NCBI RefSeq assembly: GCF_029218125.1
Contig: NZ_JARFXX010000006.1
Location: 118,885-182,884 of the forward strand
Source: Oscillibacter faecalis_A
GTDB taxonomy: Bacteria > Bacillota > Clostridia > Oscillospirales > Oscillospiraceae
Direction: 5' to 3'
Length of the DNA stretch: 64,000 bases
Both the position numbers and the translations under genes were made by a program. Shown here one piece after another: positions 8,395 to 16,477 of the stretch. Each line of letters begins with the position of its first letter. Position 1 is the first letter of the stretch. Under the pieces are notes generated by a model. The model did no database searches. It had not been told where the DNA came from and was given only the letters and a program-made list of their open reading frames with translations.

Positions 8395-9495
8395 TCAAGG
8401 GAGCTTCAGGTCTCCGTCCTTGACCCAGCCGGCTCTGCGGCAGAACTGATTGATAAGGGGACAGAGAATAGCGGGCAGAATAAAGGAAATCAGCAGGAGG
8501 CCCGCCCAGTCAAAGGCAGTGGGGATAATGGCCGCGGCGCCGTTGGCTACGGCAGCCTCGCTGGGAGCCACCCAGCCTGTCCAGACACCCAGTTGGCCGC
8601 ACAGGCCGCAGGTTCCCATGCCGGAGTTGATGGCCGCGCCATTCATTTCCAGATGGAACAGACAGGTGGCAATAGGACCGGTGATGGCGGAGGTGACAAT
8701 GGGAGCGATCCAGACCCGGGGATTTTTCACGATGTTCGGCATTTGCAGCATGGAGGTGCCGAGGCCCTGGCTGATGAGACCGCCCCAGCCGTTTTCCCGG
8801 AAGCTCATCACGGCAAAACCCACCATCTGCGCACAGCAGCCTGCCACGGCGGCGCCGCCGGCAAGCCCGGTCAGGCTCAGGACGGAGCAGATGGCGGCAG
8901 AGGAGATGGGCAGCGTCAGGGCGATTCCCACTAAAACGGATACGAGAATACCCATCAGGAAGGGCTGGAGCGCCGTGGCCTGCATGATGACCTGACCGAA
9001 GGCGCTGGCCGCCGCGCCGATGGGCGGCGCAATGAGGTAGGCCGCGCCGACGCCGATGAGGGTGGTGACAATGGGCGTGACCAGAATGTCGATCTTGGTT
9101 TCCTTGCTGACGGCCTTACCGCATTCGGCGGCGATGATGGCGACAAACAGCACTGCCAGCGGGCCGCCCGCGCCGCCCAGCAGGTTGCAGGCATAGCCCA
9201 CGGCCGCCAGAGAGAACAACACCAGCGGCGGGGCCTGCAAGGCGTAGCCGATAGCGATGGCCATAGCGGGGCCGCTCATGAAGGAGGTCAGGCCGCCTAC
9301 GGTATAGGGAACCTTTTCGGCGATCTGCGCGGTGAGAAAGTCGATGTGGAACTGGCTGCCGAGGGTATTGAGGATGGTGCCGATGAGCAGGGAGCAGAAA
9401 AGGCCCTGTGCCATGGCCCCCAGTGCGTCGATGCCATAGCGCTTCGCGGAAAAGACGATGTTCTTGCGCTGCAAAAATTTCTTGATGCTTTCCAT
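8395..9495 (-). CDS. EIIC-like membrane transporter, candidate niacin transporter
   Basis: A 366-residue polytopic protein with about nine or ten hydrophobic segments rich in Gly and Ala. It resembles the PTS_EIIC_2 family of stand-alone EIIC proteins. Conserved-looking loops include GGLTSFMSGPAMAIAIG, LGGAGGPLAVL and the C-terminal GTCGLCGQLGVWTGW. No EIIA, EIIB or phosphohistidine domain is nearby, so sugar phosphorylation is unlikely. It is transcribed from a consensus promoter with a 21-bp-armed palindrome at the start site. That palindrome recurs in front of the niaR transcript. I infer that it is repressed by NiaR and may carry nicotinic acid or nicotinamide. The substrate is inference only. 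Confidence 0.65.
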   Translation of the reverse strand: MESIKKFLQRKNIVFSAKRYGIDALGAMAQGLFCSLLIGTILNTLGSQFHIDFLTAQIAEKVPYTVGGLTSFMSGPAMAIAIGYALQAPPLVLFSLAAVGYACNLLGGAGGPLAVLFVAIIAAECGKAVSKETKIDILVTPIVTTLIGVGAAYLIAPPIGAAASAFGQVIMQATALQPFLMGILVSVLVGIALTLPISSAAICSVLSLTGLAGGAAVAGCCAQMVGFAVMSFRENGWGGLISQGLGTSMLQMPNIVKNPRVWIAPIVTSAITGPIATCLFHLEMNGAAINSGMGTCGLCGQLGVWTGWVAPSEAAVANGAAAIIPTAFDWAGLLLISFILPAILCPLINQFCRRAGWVKDGDLKLP

Positions 9496-9515
9496 GGGTG
9501 TGTATCCTTTACAAA

Positions 9516-9559
9516 ATGATAGAGTATACAGGTGTCTTGACACCTGTATACTCTATCAT
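9516..9559. promoter_or_regulatory. NiaR-type operator 1 (perfect palindrome)
   Basis: Two 21-base arms (9516-9536 and 9539-9559) are perfectly complementary around a central TT. The core reads TACAGGTGTCTTGACACC. It sits just downstream of the -10 box of the EIIC-like gene, where a bound repressor would block transcription. As RNA it could also form a hairpin ending the upstream niaR transcript. Confidence 0.8.
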
Positions 9560-9583
9560 ACACATAGTTTCTCCGGCTGTCAA
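9555..9583 (-). promoter_or_regulatory. Promoter of the EIIC-like gene
   Basis: Minus strand TTGACA (9578-9583), 17 bases, TATGAT (9555-9560). The operator palindrome begins at the -10 box. Confidence 0.8.
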
Positions 9584-9599
9584 CCGTGATTTGCGCGGT

Positions 9600-10106
9600 T
9601 TAGTCCTCCAGCAGAATATCCTCCTGCCGCAGAGCCTCCCGGACGCGCTGGAACGCGGCCTCATCGGGGCAGAGCAGCGTATGGAGGTGGATGCCGCCGG
9701 TGAGGGCGGAGAGGGGCTGTGTGGTTAGGCTGCGGGCCATGAACTGTTCGACCTCCGCACGGGTGGAAAGCTGAAGGGAGCCGGTGAGCTGTCCGTAGAG
9801 CGGGTGCTCCACGATCACATCTACCACGGTGCAGCCGTTATCCACCATGATGTTCAGCTCCGTTTCCATGCGGTGCGGCGTGTGCCGGACTGCTACCCGG
9901 CGCACAAGGCCGGGAGCGGCGCCCTGAATGCAATAGCCCCGGGGGGTAGCCAGAATATCCGCGCCGCCGGAGCGAAGCAGCGCAATATCGCCCACGATGA
10001 CCTGACGGGTGACGGAAAAGCGCTCCGCCAGCGCCGAGGCGCTGATGGGGTGTGCGGATTGGTGCAGGAGCTTTAAAATTTCCTGTCGGCGTTCCTGTGC
10101 GTGCAT
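9600..10106 (-). CDS. niaR: NiaR-type transcriptional repressor (HTH plus 3H domain)
   Basis: A 168-residue regulator. An N-terminal HTH_11 winged helix (residues 1-60, ALAERFSVTRQVIVGDIALLR) is followed by a 3H domain. The characteristic histidines are visible in RHTPHRMETE, VEHPLYG and IHLHTLL. In NiaR (YrxA) this domain binds a metal ion and nicotinic acid, and the repressor shuts off NAD synthesis or niacin uptake genes when niacin is plentiful. AAGGAGGT lies 8 bases before the ATG at 10106; a TTG directly before it is less well spaced. No nadABC genes are near, so the local targets appear to be its own transcript and the EIIC-like gene. Confidence 0.88.
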   Translation of the reverse strand: MHAQERRQEILKLLHQSAHPISASALAERFSVTRQVIVGDIALLRSGGADILATPRGYCIQGAAPGLVRRVAVRHTPHRMETELNIMVDNGCTVVDVIVEHPLYGQLTGSLQLSTRAEVEQFMARSLTTQPLSALTGGIHLHTLLCPDEAAFQRVREALRQEDILLED

Positions 10107-10158
10107 CAAAAGACCTCCTTAAAATACGGGAAAATGGCCGAGAGCGGCCGATAGGTGA

Positions 10159-10360
10159 TTATGTGAGAAACTGCGTTACGATGGCGATCATACCCACGAT
10201 GCAGAATATGATACCGCCGAACCGGATAGAGCAGCAATAGCCGGGGGAGGACTCACCGGGAGCTTCGGATTTCCAGCTCTGCCAGGTCGAAAAAATCGTC
10301 CGGGCGCAGCAGCATAAATAGCCCCAGCGCAATCATGAGAAGTCCGCCGATGAGATACAC
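10159..10360 (-). pseudogene. Frameshifted small two-helix membrane protein (DUF6199-like)
   Basis: A GTG start at 10360 behind AAGGGGG opens a frame whose first helix reads YLIGGLLMIALGLFMLL. This frame stops at 10253-10255. A second frame, shifted by one base, continues sensibly as WQSWKSEAPGESS and then a second helix ending GMIAIVTQFLT at 10159. Joining them needs a one-base shift, most simply in the T6 run of the RPDDFF codons. The joined product of about 66 residues resembles small two-helix DUF6199 proteins. It may be a true frameshift mutation, a sequencing error or slippage-dependent expression. It is the first gene of the niaR transcript. Confidence 0.55.
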
Positions 10361-10383
10361 AGCGCTTGCCCCCTTTTTGAATA

Positions 10384-10415
10384 TGGTCTACAGGTGTCTT
10401 GACACCAGTATACCA
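10384..10415. promoter_or_regulatory. NiaR-type operator 2
   Basis: Arms 10384-10398 and 10401-10415 form a 15-bp palindrome with two mismatches and the same TACAGGTGTCTTGACACC core as operator 1. It contains the minus-strand -10 box TATACT (10408-10413) of the transcript that includes niaR, so binding would repress it. Confidence 0.8.
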
Positions 10416-10437
10416 TGCGCTGTGCCGTTTGAAAAGC

Positions 10438-10475
10438 GGGAAAAAATCTCCCCGCTGGAAGCAACGGGGAGATTT
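10438..10475 (-). terminator. Terminator of the liv operon
   Basis: Stem AATCTCCCCG/CGGGGAGATT followed on the minus strand by TTTTTT, 20 bases past the livF stop. Confidence 0.9.
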
Positions 10476-10493
10476 TGATGATGGGCGGAAAAA

Positions 10494-11204
10494 TCAGCCG
10501 CCCAGATATGCTTTTTTGATGGCGGGGGAGGCCAGCAGCTCCGCGCCGGTGCCGGTGGTGACGATCTTGCCGGTTTCCAGCACGTAGCCGCGGTCGGCCA
10601 CGGAAAGGGCCGCCTGTGCATTCTGCTCCACGAGAAGGATCGTGGTGCCCGCTTTGTGCAGTTCCTTGATAATGTCAAAAATCTGTTCCACCAAAATCGG
10701 GGCAAGGCCCATGGAAGGCTCGTCCAGCATCAGCAGCTTGGGGTTGCTCATCAAAGCGCGGCCCATCGCCAGCATTTGCTGCTCGCCGCCGGAAAGCGTT
10801 CCGGCGATTTGGCGGCGGCGCTCCTTCAGGCGGGGGAACTGCTCAAACACGCGCTCCATGTCGCCCTCAATATCGCCGCCCTTGCGGGAGAACGCGCCCA
10901 TGTCCAGATTTTCCTGAACGGTCATCTGCAGGAACACCCGGCGTCCCTCCGGGACCAGTGCAAGCCCCTTGGAGACAACCTTGTGGCTGGGAACGTGGTT
11001 CAAGGGCTGGCCCATGAAGTCGATATGGCCGCTCTTGCTCCGCAGCAGGCAGGCGATGGTGTTCAGTGTTGTGGACTTACCGGCACCGTTGGCGCCGATC
11101 AGAGTAACGATCTCGCCCTCGTTGACCTCAAAGGAGATACCCTTGATGGCGTGGATGCTGCCGTAATAGACGTTGATGTCATCAACCTTCAAAATGGTGC
11201 TCAT
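10494..11204 (-). CDS. livF: Branched-chain amino acid type ABC transporter ATPase LivF
   Basis: A 236-residue ABC ATPase, the LivF partner of LivG. Walker A is GANGAGKST (about residue 36), the signature is LSGGEQQMLA (about 138), Walker B is LLMLDEPSMGL (about 158), and the Q-loop and H-loop residues are in place. ATP hydrolysis by the LivF/LivG pair drives import through LivH/LivM. The ATG at 11204 is seven bases after AAGGAGG. The GTG at 11210 that overlaps the livG stop is too close to it. It is last of five liv genes. Confidence 0.94.
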   Translation of the reverse strand: MSTILKVDDINVYYGSIHAIKGISFEVNEGEIVTLIGANGAGKSTTLNTIACLLRSKSGHIDFMGQPLNHVPSHKVVSKGLALVPEGRRVFLQMTVQENLDMGAFSRKGGDIEGDMERVFEQFPRLKERRRQIAGTLSGGEQQMLAMGRALMSNPKLLMLDEPSMGLAPILVEQIFDIIKELHKAGTTILLVEQNAQAALSVADRGYVLETGKIVTTGTGAELLASPAIKKAYLGG

Positions 11205-11206
11205 GC

Positions 11207-12040
11207 TCACGCCTCCTTTTGCTTACCCAGATAGGCCTCAATGACCACCGGGTTGGATTGAATTTCCGCGGGGCTGCCCTTGGCGATGACCTTGCCGAAG
11301 TTCAGCACGCAGATGCCCTCGCAGATGTTCATGACCAGATTCATGTCATGCTCGATGAGGAGAATGGCAATCTGGAACGTATCACGAATTTTACGGATAT
11401 TTTCCATCAGCTCTGCCGTTTCCGAGGGGTTCATACCGGCGGCAGGCTCGTCCAGCAGCAGCAGAGAGGGGTTGGTGGCCAGCGCCCGGACGATCTCCAA
11501 ACGGCGCTGTGCACCGTAAGGCAGGGAACCGGCCTTGACGTTTGCGACGTCCTCCATGTGGAACAGGCTCAAAAGCTCCAGCGCCCGCTCGTGGGCAATC
11601 TTTTCTTCTTTCCAGAAGCCGGGGAGGCGGAGAATGCCGCTGACCATGCCGTACTTCATCTGAGAATCCATGGCGGCGGTGACATTTTCCTCTACGGTCA
11701 GGTTGTCAAACAGGCGGATATTCTGGAAGGTACGGGCGATACCAGCCCGGTTCACCTGAGCGGTGGACATATCGTGGGTATCCCGGCCATCCAGCAGAAT
11801 TGTGCCGTGAGTGGGCTGGTAAACCTTGGTCAGCAGATTGAAAACCGTGGTCTTACCGGCACCGTTGGGGCCGATGAGACCGGCAATCTCCGTGCGGCCG
11901 ATCATGAGGTTGAAATCGTCCACGGCCTTCAGGCCGCCGAAGGTAACGCCCAGATTCACGCAGTTGAGGATGGGCCGCTTATCAATGTCCCGCTCCGGAA
12001 TCATGGCGCCGGAGGGAACAGGAACCAGCTTTCCAAACAT
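11207..12040 (-). CDS. livG: Branched-chain amino acid type ABC transporter ATPase LivG
   Basis: A 277-residue ABC ATPase with Walker A GPNGAGKTTVFN (about residue 56), the LivG-typical LPYGAQRRLEIVRAL signature (about 172), Walker B LLLLDEPAAGMNP (about 195) and the BCA_ABC C-terminal extension after the H-loop. A basic 17-residue N-terminal stretch precedes the domain. The AAGGAGG site is nine bases upstream. It sits one base after livM and its stop precedes the livF start by two bases, so the genes are translationally linked. Confidence 0.94.
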   Translation of the reverse strand: MFGKLVPVPSGAMIPERDIDKRPILNCVNLGVTFGGLKAVDDFNLMIGRTEIAGLIGPNGAGKTTVFNLLTKVYQPTHGTILLDGRDTHDMSTAQVNRAGIARTFQNIRLFDNLTVEENVTAAMDSQMKYGMVSGILRLPGFWKEEKIAHERALELLSLFHMEDVANVKAGSLPYGAQRRLEIVRALATNPSLLLLDEPAAGMNPSETAELMENIRKIRDTFQIAILLIEHDMNLVMNICEGICVLNFGKVIAKGSPAEIQSNPVVIEAYLGKQKEA

Positions 12041-12041
12041 A

Positions 12042-13112
12042 TCAGGCGGCCTCCTTTTCGTTTTTCTTGCCGGGCTTCAGCCGGAGGAAGAAATTCTTCA
12101 GCGTGGGATTGTTGGTAATGAGCATCACCAGAATCAGCACGATGGCGTACACCAGCATCCGGTAATCCGCAAACTGACGCAGCGCCTCGGGCAGAATGGT
12201 CAGCGCGGCAGCGGCAATGAGGCTGCCCCAGATGTTGCCGAGACCGCCCAGCACCACGAACACCAGCACCAGAATAGAGGTGTTGAAGTTGAACTTGGAC
12301 GCCTGCAGGGAGGAGTAGTTCAGACCGTACAGCGCACCGGCGGCACCGGCCAACGCGGCGGAGGTGACAAAAGCCATAAGCTTGTACTTCGTGACGTTGA
12401 TGCCGATGCTCTCTGTGGCAATGCGGTTATCCCGCATGGCCATGATGGCCCGGCCGGCACGGCTGTGCTTCAGGTTCAGGACGATGACCAGCGTGAGCAT
12501 CACCAGAATAAAGCCGGCGGTAAAGGAGGCGATGGTTTTGACATTGGCCGTGCCCTGCGCGCCCTTGATGATGGCGGTGCCGGTCTCAGTCAGGTGCAGA
12601 TCGTCTACCGTCTTATTGCCGGTGAGGTTAAAGAGAATGTGGAGACCGTTTTCATCATGGCCCACAATGAGGCAGGTCACCAGCTCCTTGATGATCTCAC
12701 CAAAGGCCAGCGTCACAATGGCAAGATAGTCACCCTGAAGCCGCAGCACAGGCGCGCCCACAATGAAGCCCGCGATGGTGGCAAAGACAGCGCCGACGAT
12801 CATGGCGATGGCCAGACGCACACCGGCGGAGGGGATGGTGTCTATCAAGCTCTGGGAGGCAATCACACCGGCGAAGGCACCCACGCTCATAAAGCCGGCG
12901 TGCCCCAGACTCAGCTCACCGAGGATACCCACGGTGAGGTTCAGGGATACGGCCATGGACATATAGCAACAGATGGGGACCAGCAGGCCGGTCATGGAGC
13001 GGTTCAGGACTCCGGCACCGCTGAGCAGTGTGACGGCCACATAGAAGACCACAACACCGAGATAGGTGGAGAAATTCACGGCATTGGTCCGACTGAGTTT
13101 CTGAAGTTTCAT
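12042..13112 (-). CDS. livM: Branched-chain amino acid type ABC permease LivM
   Basis: A 356-residue polytopic permease with about ten membrane helices. The LivM signature ELSLGHAGFMSVGAFAG (about residues 70-86) and the EAA-like coupling loop AIMAMRDNRIATESIGINVTK (split here only for position, about residues 230-250) are visible. The ATG at 13112 is five bases after TAAGGTGA. A GTG nine bases upstream overlaps that site and is less likely. It forms the import channel with LivH. Confidence 0.93.
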   Translation of the reverse strand: MKLQKLSRTNAVNFSTYLGVVVFYVAVTLLSGAGVLNRSMTGLLVPICCYMSMAVSLNLTVGILGELSLGHAGFMSVGAFAGVIASQSLIDTIPSAGVRLAIAMIVGAVFATIAGFIVGAPVLRLQGDYLAIVTLAFGEIIKELVTCLIVGHDENGLHILFNLTGNKTVDDLHLTETGTAIIKGAQGTANVKTIASFTAGFILVMLTLVIVLNLKHSRAGRAIMAMRDNRIATESIGINVTKYKLMAFVTSAALAGAAGALYGLNYSSLQASKFNFNTSILVLVFVVLGGLGNIWGSLIAAAALTILPEALRQFADYRMLVYAIVLILVMLITNNPTLKNFFLRLKPGKKNEKEAA

Positions 13113-13122
13113 TCCGGTCACC

Positions 13123-14001
13123 TTACACTTTCTCGGGCATGATCTTGCCCAGCAGGCCGGCGGGCTTCACCAGCAGCACCACGATCAAAACGGCGAACAC
13201 GATGGAGTTTGCAAGCTGCGTGGAAATATAGGCCTTAGCCAGCGCCTCGATGATTCCCAGCAGCAGACCGCCGAGGAACGCGCCGGGAATGGAGCCGATG
13301 CCGCCGAACACGGCAGCGGTAAACGCCTTGATGCCGGGCATAGAGCCGGTGGTGGGCATCAGAGAGGTGTTGAAGGAGCACAGCAGCACACCGGCGATGG
13401 CAGCCAGCGCGGAGCCGATGGCAAACGTCACGGAAATGGTAGTGTTGACGTCGATACCCATGAGCTGCGCCGCGCCCTTATCCTCGGAGCAGGCACGCAT
13501 GGCTTTACCCATTTTGCTCTTGCTGACGAAGGTGGTCAGGGCCAGCATGATGACGATGCAGGCAGCAATGGTCAAAAGGGAAATATAGGGGATGGTGAGC
13601 TGACCGTCAAAGAGCTTCACAGATCCCTCCACAACAGGGGGATAGGTCTTGGCGGCGGCCTTCCAGATCAGCAGAGCGGAGTTCTGGAGGAAATAGCTGA
13701 CGCCGATGGCGGTGATGAGCACGGCCAGAGAGGGCGCGGAGCGGAGGGGCTTATAGGCCAGCCGCTCAATGATGATACCCAGCGCCGTGCAGGCAATGAC
13801 TGCCAGCAGCGTCGCCACGATGGGGGGAAGATTCATATAGTACATGGCGCAGAAGGAAACATAGCCGCCGATCATGATGATGTCGCCGTGGGCGAAGTTC
13901 AGCATTTTGGCGATGCCGTACACCATGGTGTAGCCCAGCGCGATGATGGCGTAAATGCTGCCAAGACTGATGCCGCTGATCAGATAGGAGAGAAATTCCA
14001 T
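13123..14001 (-). CDS. livH: Branched-chain amino acid type ABC permease LivH
   Basis: A 292-residue permease with eight to nine membrane helices. It starts with the typical LivH segment SGISLGSIYAIIALGYTMVYG, followed by LNFAHGDIIMIGGYV, and has the coupling loop KAMRACSEDKGAAQLMGID near residue 165. GAGG lies nine bases before the ATG. It is separated from the binding-protein gene by 178 bases containing hairpins, a usual device for making more binding protein than permease. Confidence 0.93.
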   Translation of the reverse strand: MEFLSYLISGISLGSIYAIIALGYTMVYGIAKMLNFAHGDIIMIGGYVSFCAMYYMNLPPIVATLLAVIACTALGIIIERLAYKPLRSAPSLAVLITAIGVSYFLQNSALLIWKAAAKTYPPVVEGSVKLFDGQLTIPYISLLTIAACIVIMLALTTFVSKSKMGKAMRACSEDKGAAQLMGIDVNTTISVTFAIGSALAAIAGVLLCSFNTSLMPTTGSMPGIKAFTAAVFGGIGSIPGAFLGGLLLGIIEALAKAYISTQLANSIVFAVLIVVLLVKPAGLLGKIMPEKV

Positions 14002-14039
14002 GGGGCAAACCTCTTTTCCAAATAGAATGAATGGATTTC

Positions 14040-14140
14040 CATGGCAGAAATCCGGACGGAGGGGCTGCCTCTGCCCGGATTTCCGCTATGGAAGCGGAAA
14101 GGACAGACGTCCCAACGCCGCGGGGCTGCCGGGGAGATTC
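14040..14140 (-). other. Intergenic hairpins between the binding-protein gene and livH
   Basis: GAAATCCGG (from about 14047) pairs with CCGGATTTC about 20 bases on, and a second GC-rich self-complementary stretch (CCGCGGGG, GCGGCCGCC) follows. No T run is present. These probably stabilise the upstream mRNA or reduce read-through into livHMGF. Confidence 0.45.
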
Positions 14141-14179
14141 CCGGCGGCCGCCGCAGGGCGTAAAGGTTCAAAAGGCAGC

Positions 14180-15391
14180 TTAGTCCTCGGGCAGAACGTA
14201 CTCGCCGTCCTTGATGACATAAGCGGTAGGAGCCTTGGAGACCTGACCCTCAGCATTCCAGGTCATGTCCTTGCCGGTGAGGCCGGAGTAGGAAAAGTCG
14301 GAGCTGGTGAGCTGAGCCACGAGGGCGTCGCAGATGTCGGAGTTGCTCATATCAGCGGTGCAGCCAGCCTTTTCCAGAGCTTCCTTGACAATGTAGACAC
14401 CGTCATAAGCGTCAGCGGCGAACTGGTTGGGCTCGATGGTATAAGCAGCGGTGTAAGCATCCACGAAGGACTTGGTTTCGGGAACGGTAGCGGAGAAGGG
14501 GGTCAGGAGCATCAGGCCCTCAGCCAGAGAAGCGTCAAAGTTCTCCATGGTCAGGATGCCATCCATGCCATCCACGCCGAAGAAGGTGGGAGCATAGCCC
14601 ATCTGCTTGGCCTGAGCCAGAATGATGGAAGCGGGCTGATAGTAGATGGGCATGAACACCAGATCGGCGCCGGCTTTCTGGGCACCGGTGAGCTGAACGG
14701 TGAAATCGGAGGCAGTGTCATTGGTGAAGGTGCCCTGATAGACGACCTCCATGCCCTTATCGGCGGCCTCCTGAACGAAGGTATCGCGGATGCCCTGAGA
14801 ATAGGCGTCATCGTTGCGGTAGATCACAGCCAGCTTGCTCTCGGGCATGTGCTCGAAGATGTAGTCAGCGGAGGAAATGCCCTGATTGGGGTCGGTGAAG
14901 CAGACCTGGAACACATTGTCTTTATTGGCGGTCACGTCGGTAGAGGAGGCGGAGGGGGTCAGCATGAAGGTGCGGTCATTGTAGCAGACGTCGGCCACAG
15001 CGATGGACGCGCCGGTGGTGGTGGGGCCAACCAGGACCTGCAGGCCATGGTCCATCATGGTGTTGTAGGCGTTGACGGCCTTCTCGCCATCGCCCTCATC
15101 GTCCTGCTTCTGGAACTCGAACTTGATCTTGGAATCGCTGGCGTTGATCTCATTGACGGCCAGCTCCGCGCCCTGAACCACGGCCATGCCGTAGATGGCG
15201 TAGTCACCGGTCAGGGGGCCGATGGAGCCCAGCTTGAAGGTCTGGGTATCGGCGGTGTCGGTGCTGCCGGAGTTGTCGGCCGCAGCGTCAGAACTGCCGG
15301 AATTGCCGGAGCTGCTGGAGCCGCCGCAGGCCGCCATGCTGAGGACCATGGCAGAGGCCATGACAAAGGCAAGTAATTTCTTCGTTTTCAT
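14180..15391 (-). CDS. Branched-chain amino acid type ABC substrate-binding lipoprotein
   Basis: A 403-residue periplasmic-binding-protein type I lipoprotein (Peripla_BP_6, LivJ/LivK family). The signal peptide ends in the lipobox LSMAAC, with Cys at residue 22, followed by a Gly/Ser/Asp linker. The fold begins with FKLGSIGPLTGDYAIYG and contains the typical ALVGPTTTGAS-like segment (VLVGPTTTGASIAVADV). It captures the ligand at the cell surface for LivHMGF. Leu/Ile/Val are the usual ligands, but family members also bind other amino acids, amides or urea. It is the first gene of the operon, with AAGGAGAA and its own promoter. Confidence 0.92.
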   Translation of the reverse strand: MKTKKLLAFVMASAMVLSMAACGGSSSSGNSGSSDAAADNSGSTDTADTQTFKLGSIGPLTGDYAIYGMAVVQGAELAVNEINASDSKIKFEFQKQDDEGDGEKAVNAYNTMMDHGLQVLVGPTTTGASIAVADVCYNDRTFMLTPSASSTDVTANKDNVFQVCFTDPNQGISSADYIFEHMPESKLAVIYRNDDAYSQGIRDTFVQEAADKGMEVVYQGTFTNDTASDFTVQLTGAQKAGADLVFMPIYYQPASIILAQAKQMGYAPTFFGVDGMDGILTMENFDASLAEGLMLLTPFSATVPETKSFVDAYTAAYTIEPNQFAADAYDGVYIVKEALEKAGCTADMSNSDICDALVAQLTSSDFSYSGLTGKDMTWNAEGQVSKAPTAYVIKDGEYVLPED

Positions 15392-15426
15392 TTGAAGTTC
15401 TCCTTTTCATCAAAAATTGACAATGT

Positions 15427-15455
15427 TATATAGGTACTCCCGCCGCGCTTCACAA
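15427..15455 (-). promoter_or_regulatory. Promoter of the liv operon
   Basis: Minus strand TTGTGA (15450-15455), 17 bases, TATATA (15427-15432), about 35 bases before the binding-protein start. Confidence 0.65.
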
Positions 15456-15481
15456 TCGTGTGAGGTGCGGAGAAGCCATAC

Positions 15482-15517
15482 AAAAAAGCGGTCCCGCCGC
15501 TGGCGGAACCGCTTTAC
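15482..15517 (-). terminator. Terminator after the small membrane protein gene
   Basis: Stem AAAGCGGTTCCGCC with GCGGGACCGCTTT on the minus strand followed by TTTTTTG. Confidence 0.88.
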
Positions 15518-15529
15518 TGTATCAAACAG

Positions 15530-15820
15530 TTACATCGCAGGTTCAAGCTGCCAGAGCGATATGGGCTTGCGTACAACCAGACGTACCAGTACAAGTACGG
15601 ATACCAGCAGAATAATGACCGGCAGGCAAATCAAAGCCAGTCCCAGAATGCCGTGCAGGGACAAAATAATAAAGGACGCCATAATAATGGCGTCCAGAAC
15701 GGCAATGATGGAACGATTGGCAGAAGCAGAACGAGCGCAGGAACGATTCGCGTTCGCGCAGGAAGCGGACGCAGACATAGACATCATAGTATGGTTATGA
15801 GAAAAACGATGGAACATCAT
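15530..15820 (-). CDS. Small membrane protein with Ser/Ala/His-rich N-terminus
   Basis: A 96-residue protein of unknown function. The first 38 residues are low complexity, rich in Ser, Ala, Asn and His with two Cys (NHTMMSMSASASCANANRS). Two hydrophobic helices follow (about 40-60 and 62-84) and a short cytoplasmic-looking tail. The start at 15820 is seven bases after AAGGAG. It is monocistronic with its own terminator. I recognise no family. The helices suggest a membrane-embedded small protein; the His/Cys-rich head might bind a metal, which is speculation. Confidence 0.6.
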   Translation of the reverse strand: MMFHRFSHNHTMMSMSASASCANANRSCARSASANRSIIAVLDAIIMASFIILSLHGILGLALICLPVIILLVSVLVLVRLVVRKPISLWQLEPAM

Positions 15821-15989
15821 GGACCGCTCCTTTCTGTCGAATATTGGGCTTATTTTATCGCCGCAAAGCGGAAATGTCAACAGGGGGACACGGGGCAAAA
15901 TGGATAAAGATATGACGCTGTATACAAATAAATGGCAATGATTTGCACAAAATGACGAAGGAAGAAGAAAAGTTCTCCCCGGGAACCGC

Positions 15990-16018
15990 TTGCACAGGGC
16001 GGACGGATACAGTATAAT
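15990..16018 (+). promoter_or_regulatory. Promoter of glyoxalase gene
   Basis: TTGCAC (15990-15995), 17 bases, perfect TATAAT (16013-16018). Confidence 0.8.
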
Positions 16019-16101
16019 GGCTGCAGTGTCCGCAGCACAGAAGGCTCGATGCTGATAGGACGGCTTCGGACCAAGAGAAAGAAAAACAGGAGGAAAGCAG
16101 A

Positions 16102-16467
16102 ATGTTCACCTTTAACCATTTTAATTTTAATGTGGCGGATTTGGACAAGTCCATTCAGTTTTATCATGACGCGCTGGGACTGGAGTCGGTGCGCCGGAAG
16201 GAGGCGGAGGATGGCAGCTTTGTCCTGACGTTTTTAGGAGACGGGAAAACGGATTTCCGTCTGGAGTTGACATGGCTCCGGGACCATCCGCAGAAGTATG
16301 ATCTGGGAGAGTGTGAGTTCCATCTGGCCCTCAGCGTGCCGGATATGGACAAGGCCCATGCGCTTCACGAGAAGCTGGGCTGCATCTGCTATGAAAATCC
16401 GGCTATGGGCATCTATTTTATTTCTGATCCGGATGGTTACTGGATCGAGATCGTGCCGGAGCGGTAA
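16102..16467 (+). CDS. Lactoylglutathione lyase-like (glyoxalase I family) protein
   Basis: A 121-residue vicinal-oxygen-chelate protein. The four metal ligands of glyoxalase I are in place: His6 (NHFNFNV), Glu near 54 (RLELTW), His near 74 (FHLALSV) and Glu near 116 (WIEIVPE). Glyoxalase I isomerises the hemithioacetal of methylglyoxal and a thiol. Many Clostridia lack glutathione, so the thiol partner may differ. AGGAGG precedes the ATG. It is followed after 10 bases by the DUF6472 gene in one transcript. Confidence 0.88.
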   Translation: MFTFNHFNFNVADLDKSIQFYHDALGLESVRRKEAEDGSFVLTFLGDGKTDFRLELTWLRDHPQKYDLGECEFHLALSVPDMDKAHALHEKLGCICYENPAMGIYFISDPDGYWIEIVPER

Positions 16468-16477
16468 GGGAGACGCT

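Noticed and set aside
9516..10415. Two long palindromes read as a repeat array or CRISPR
   Set aside because: Only two copies, 850 bases apart, each at a promoter; they behave as operators.
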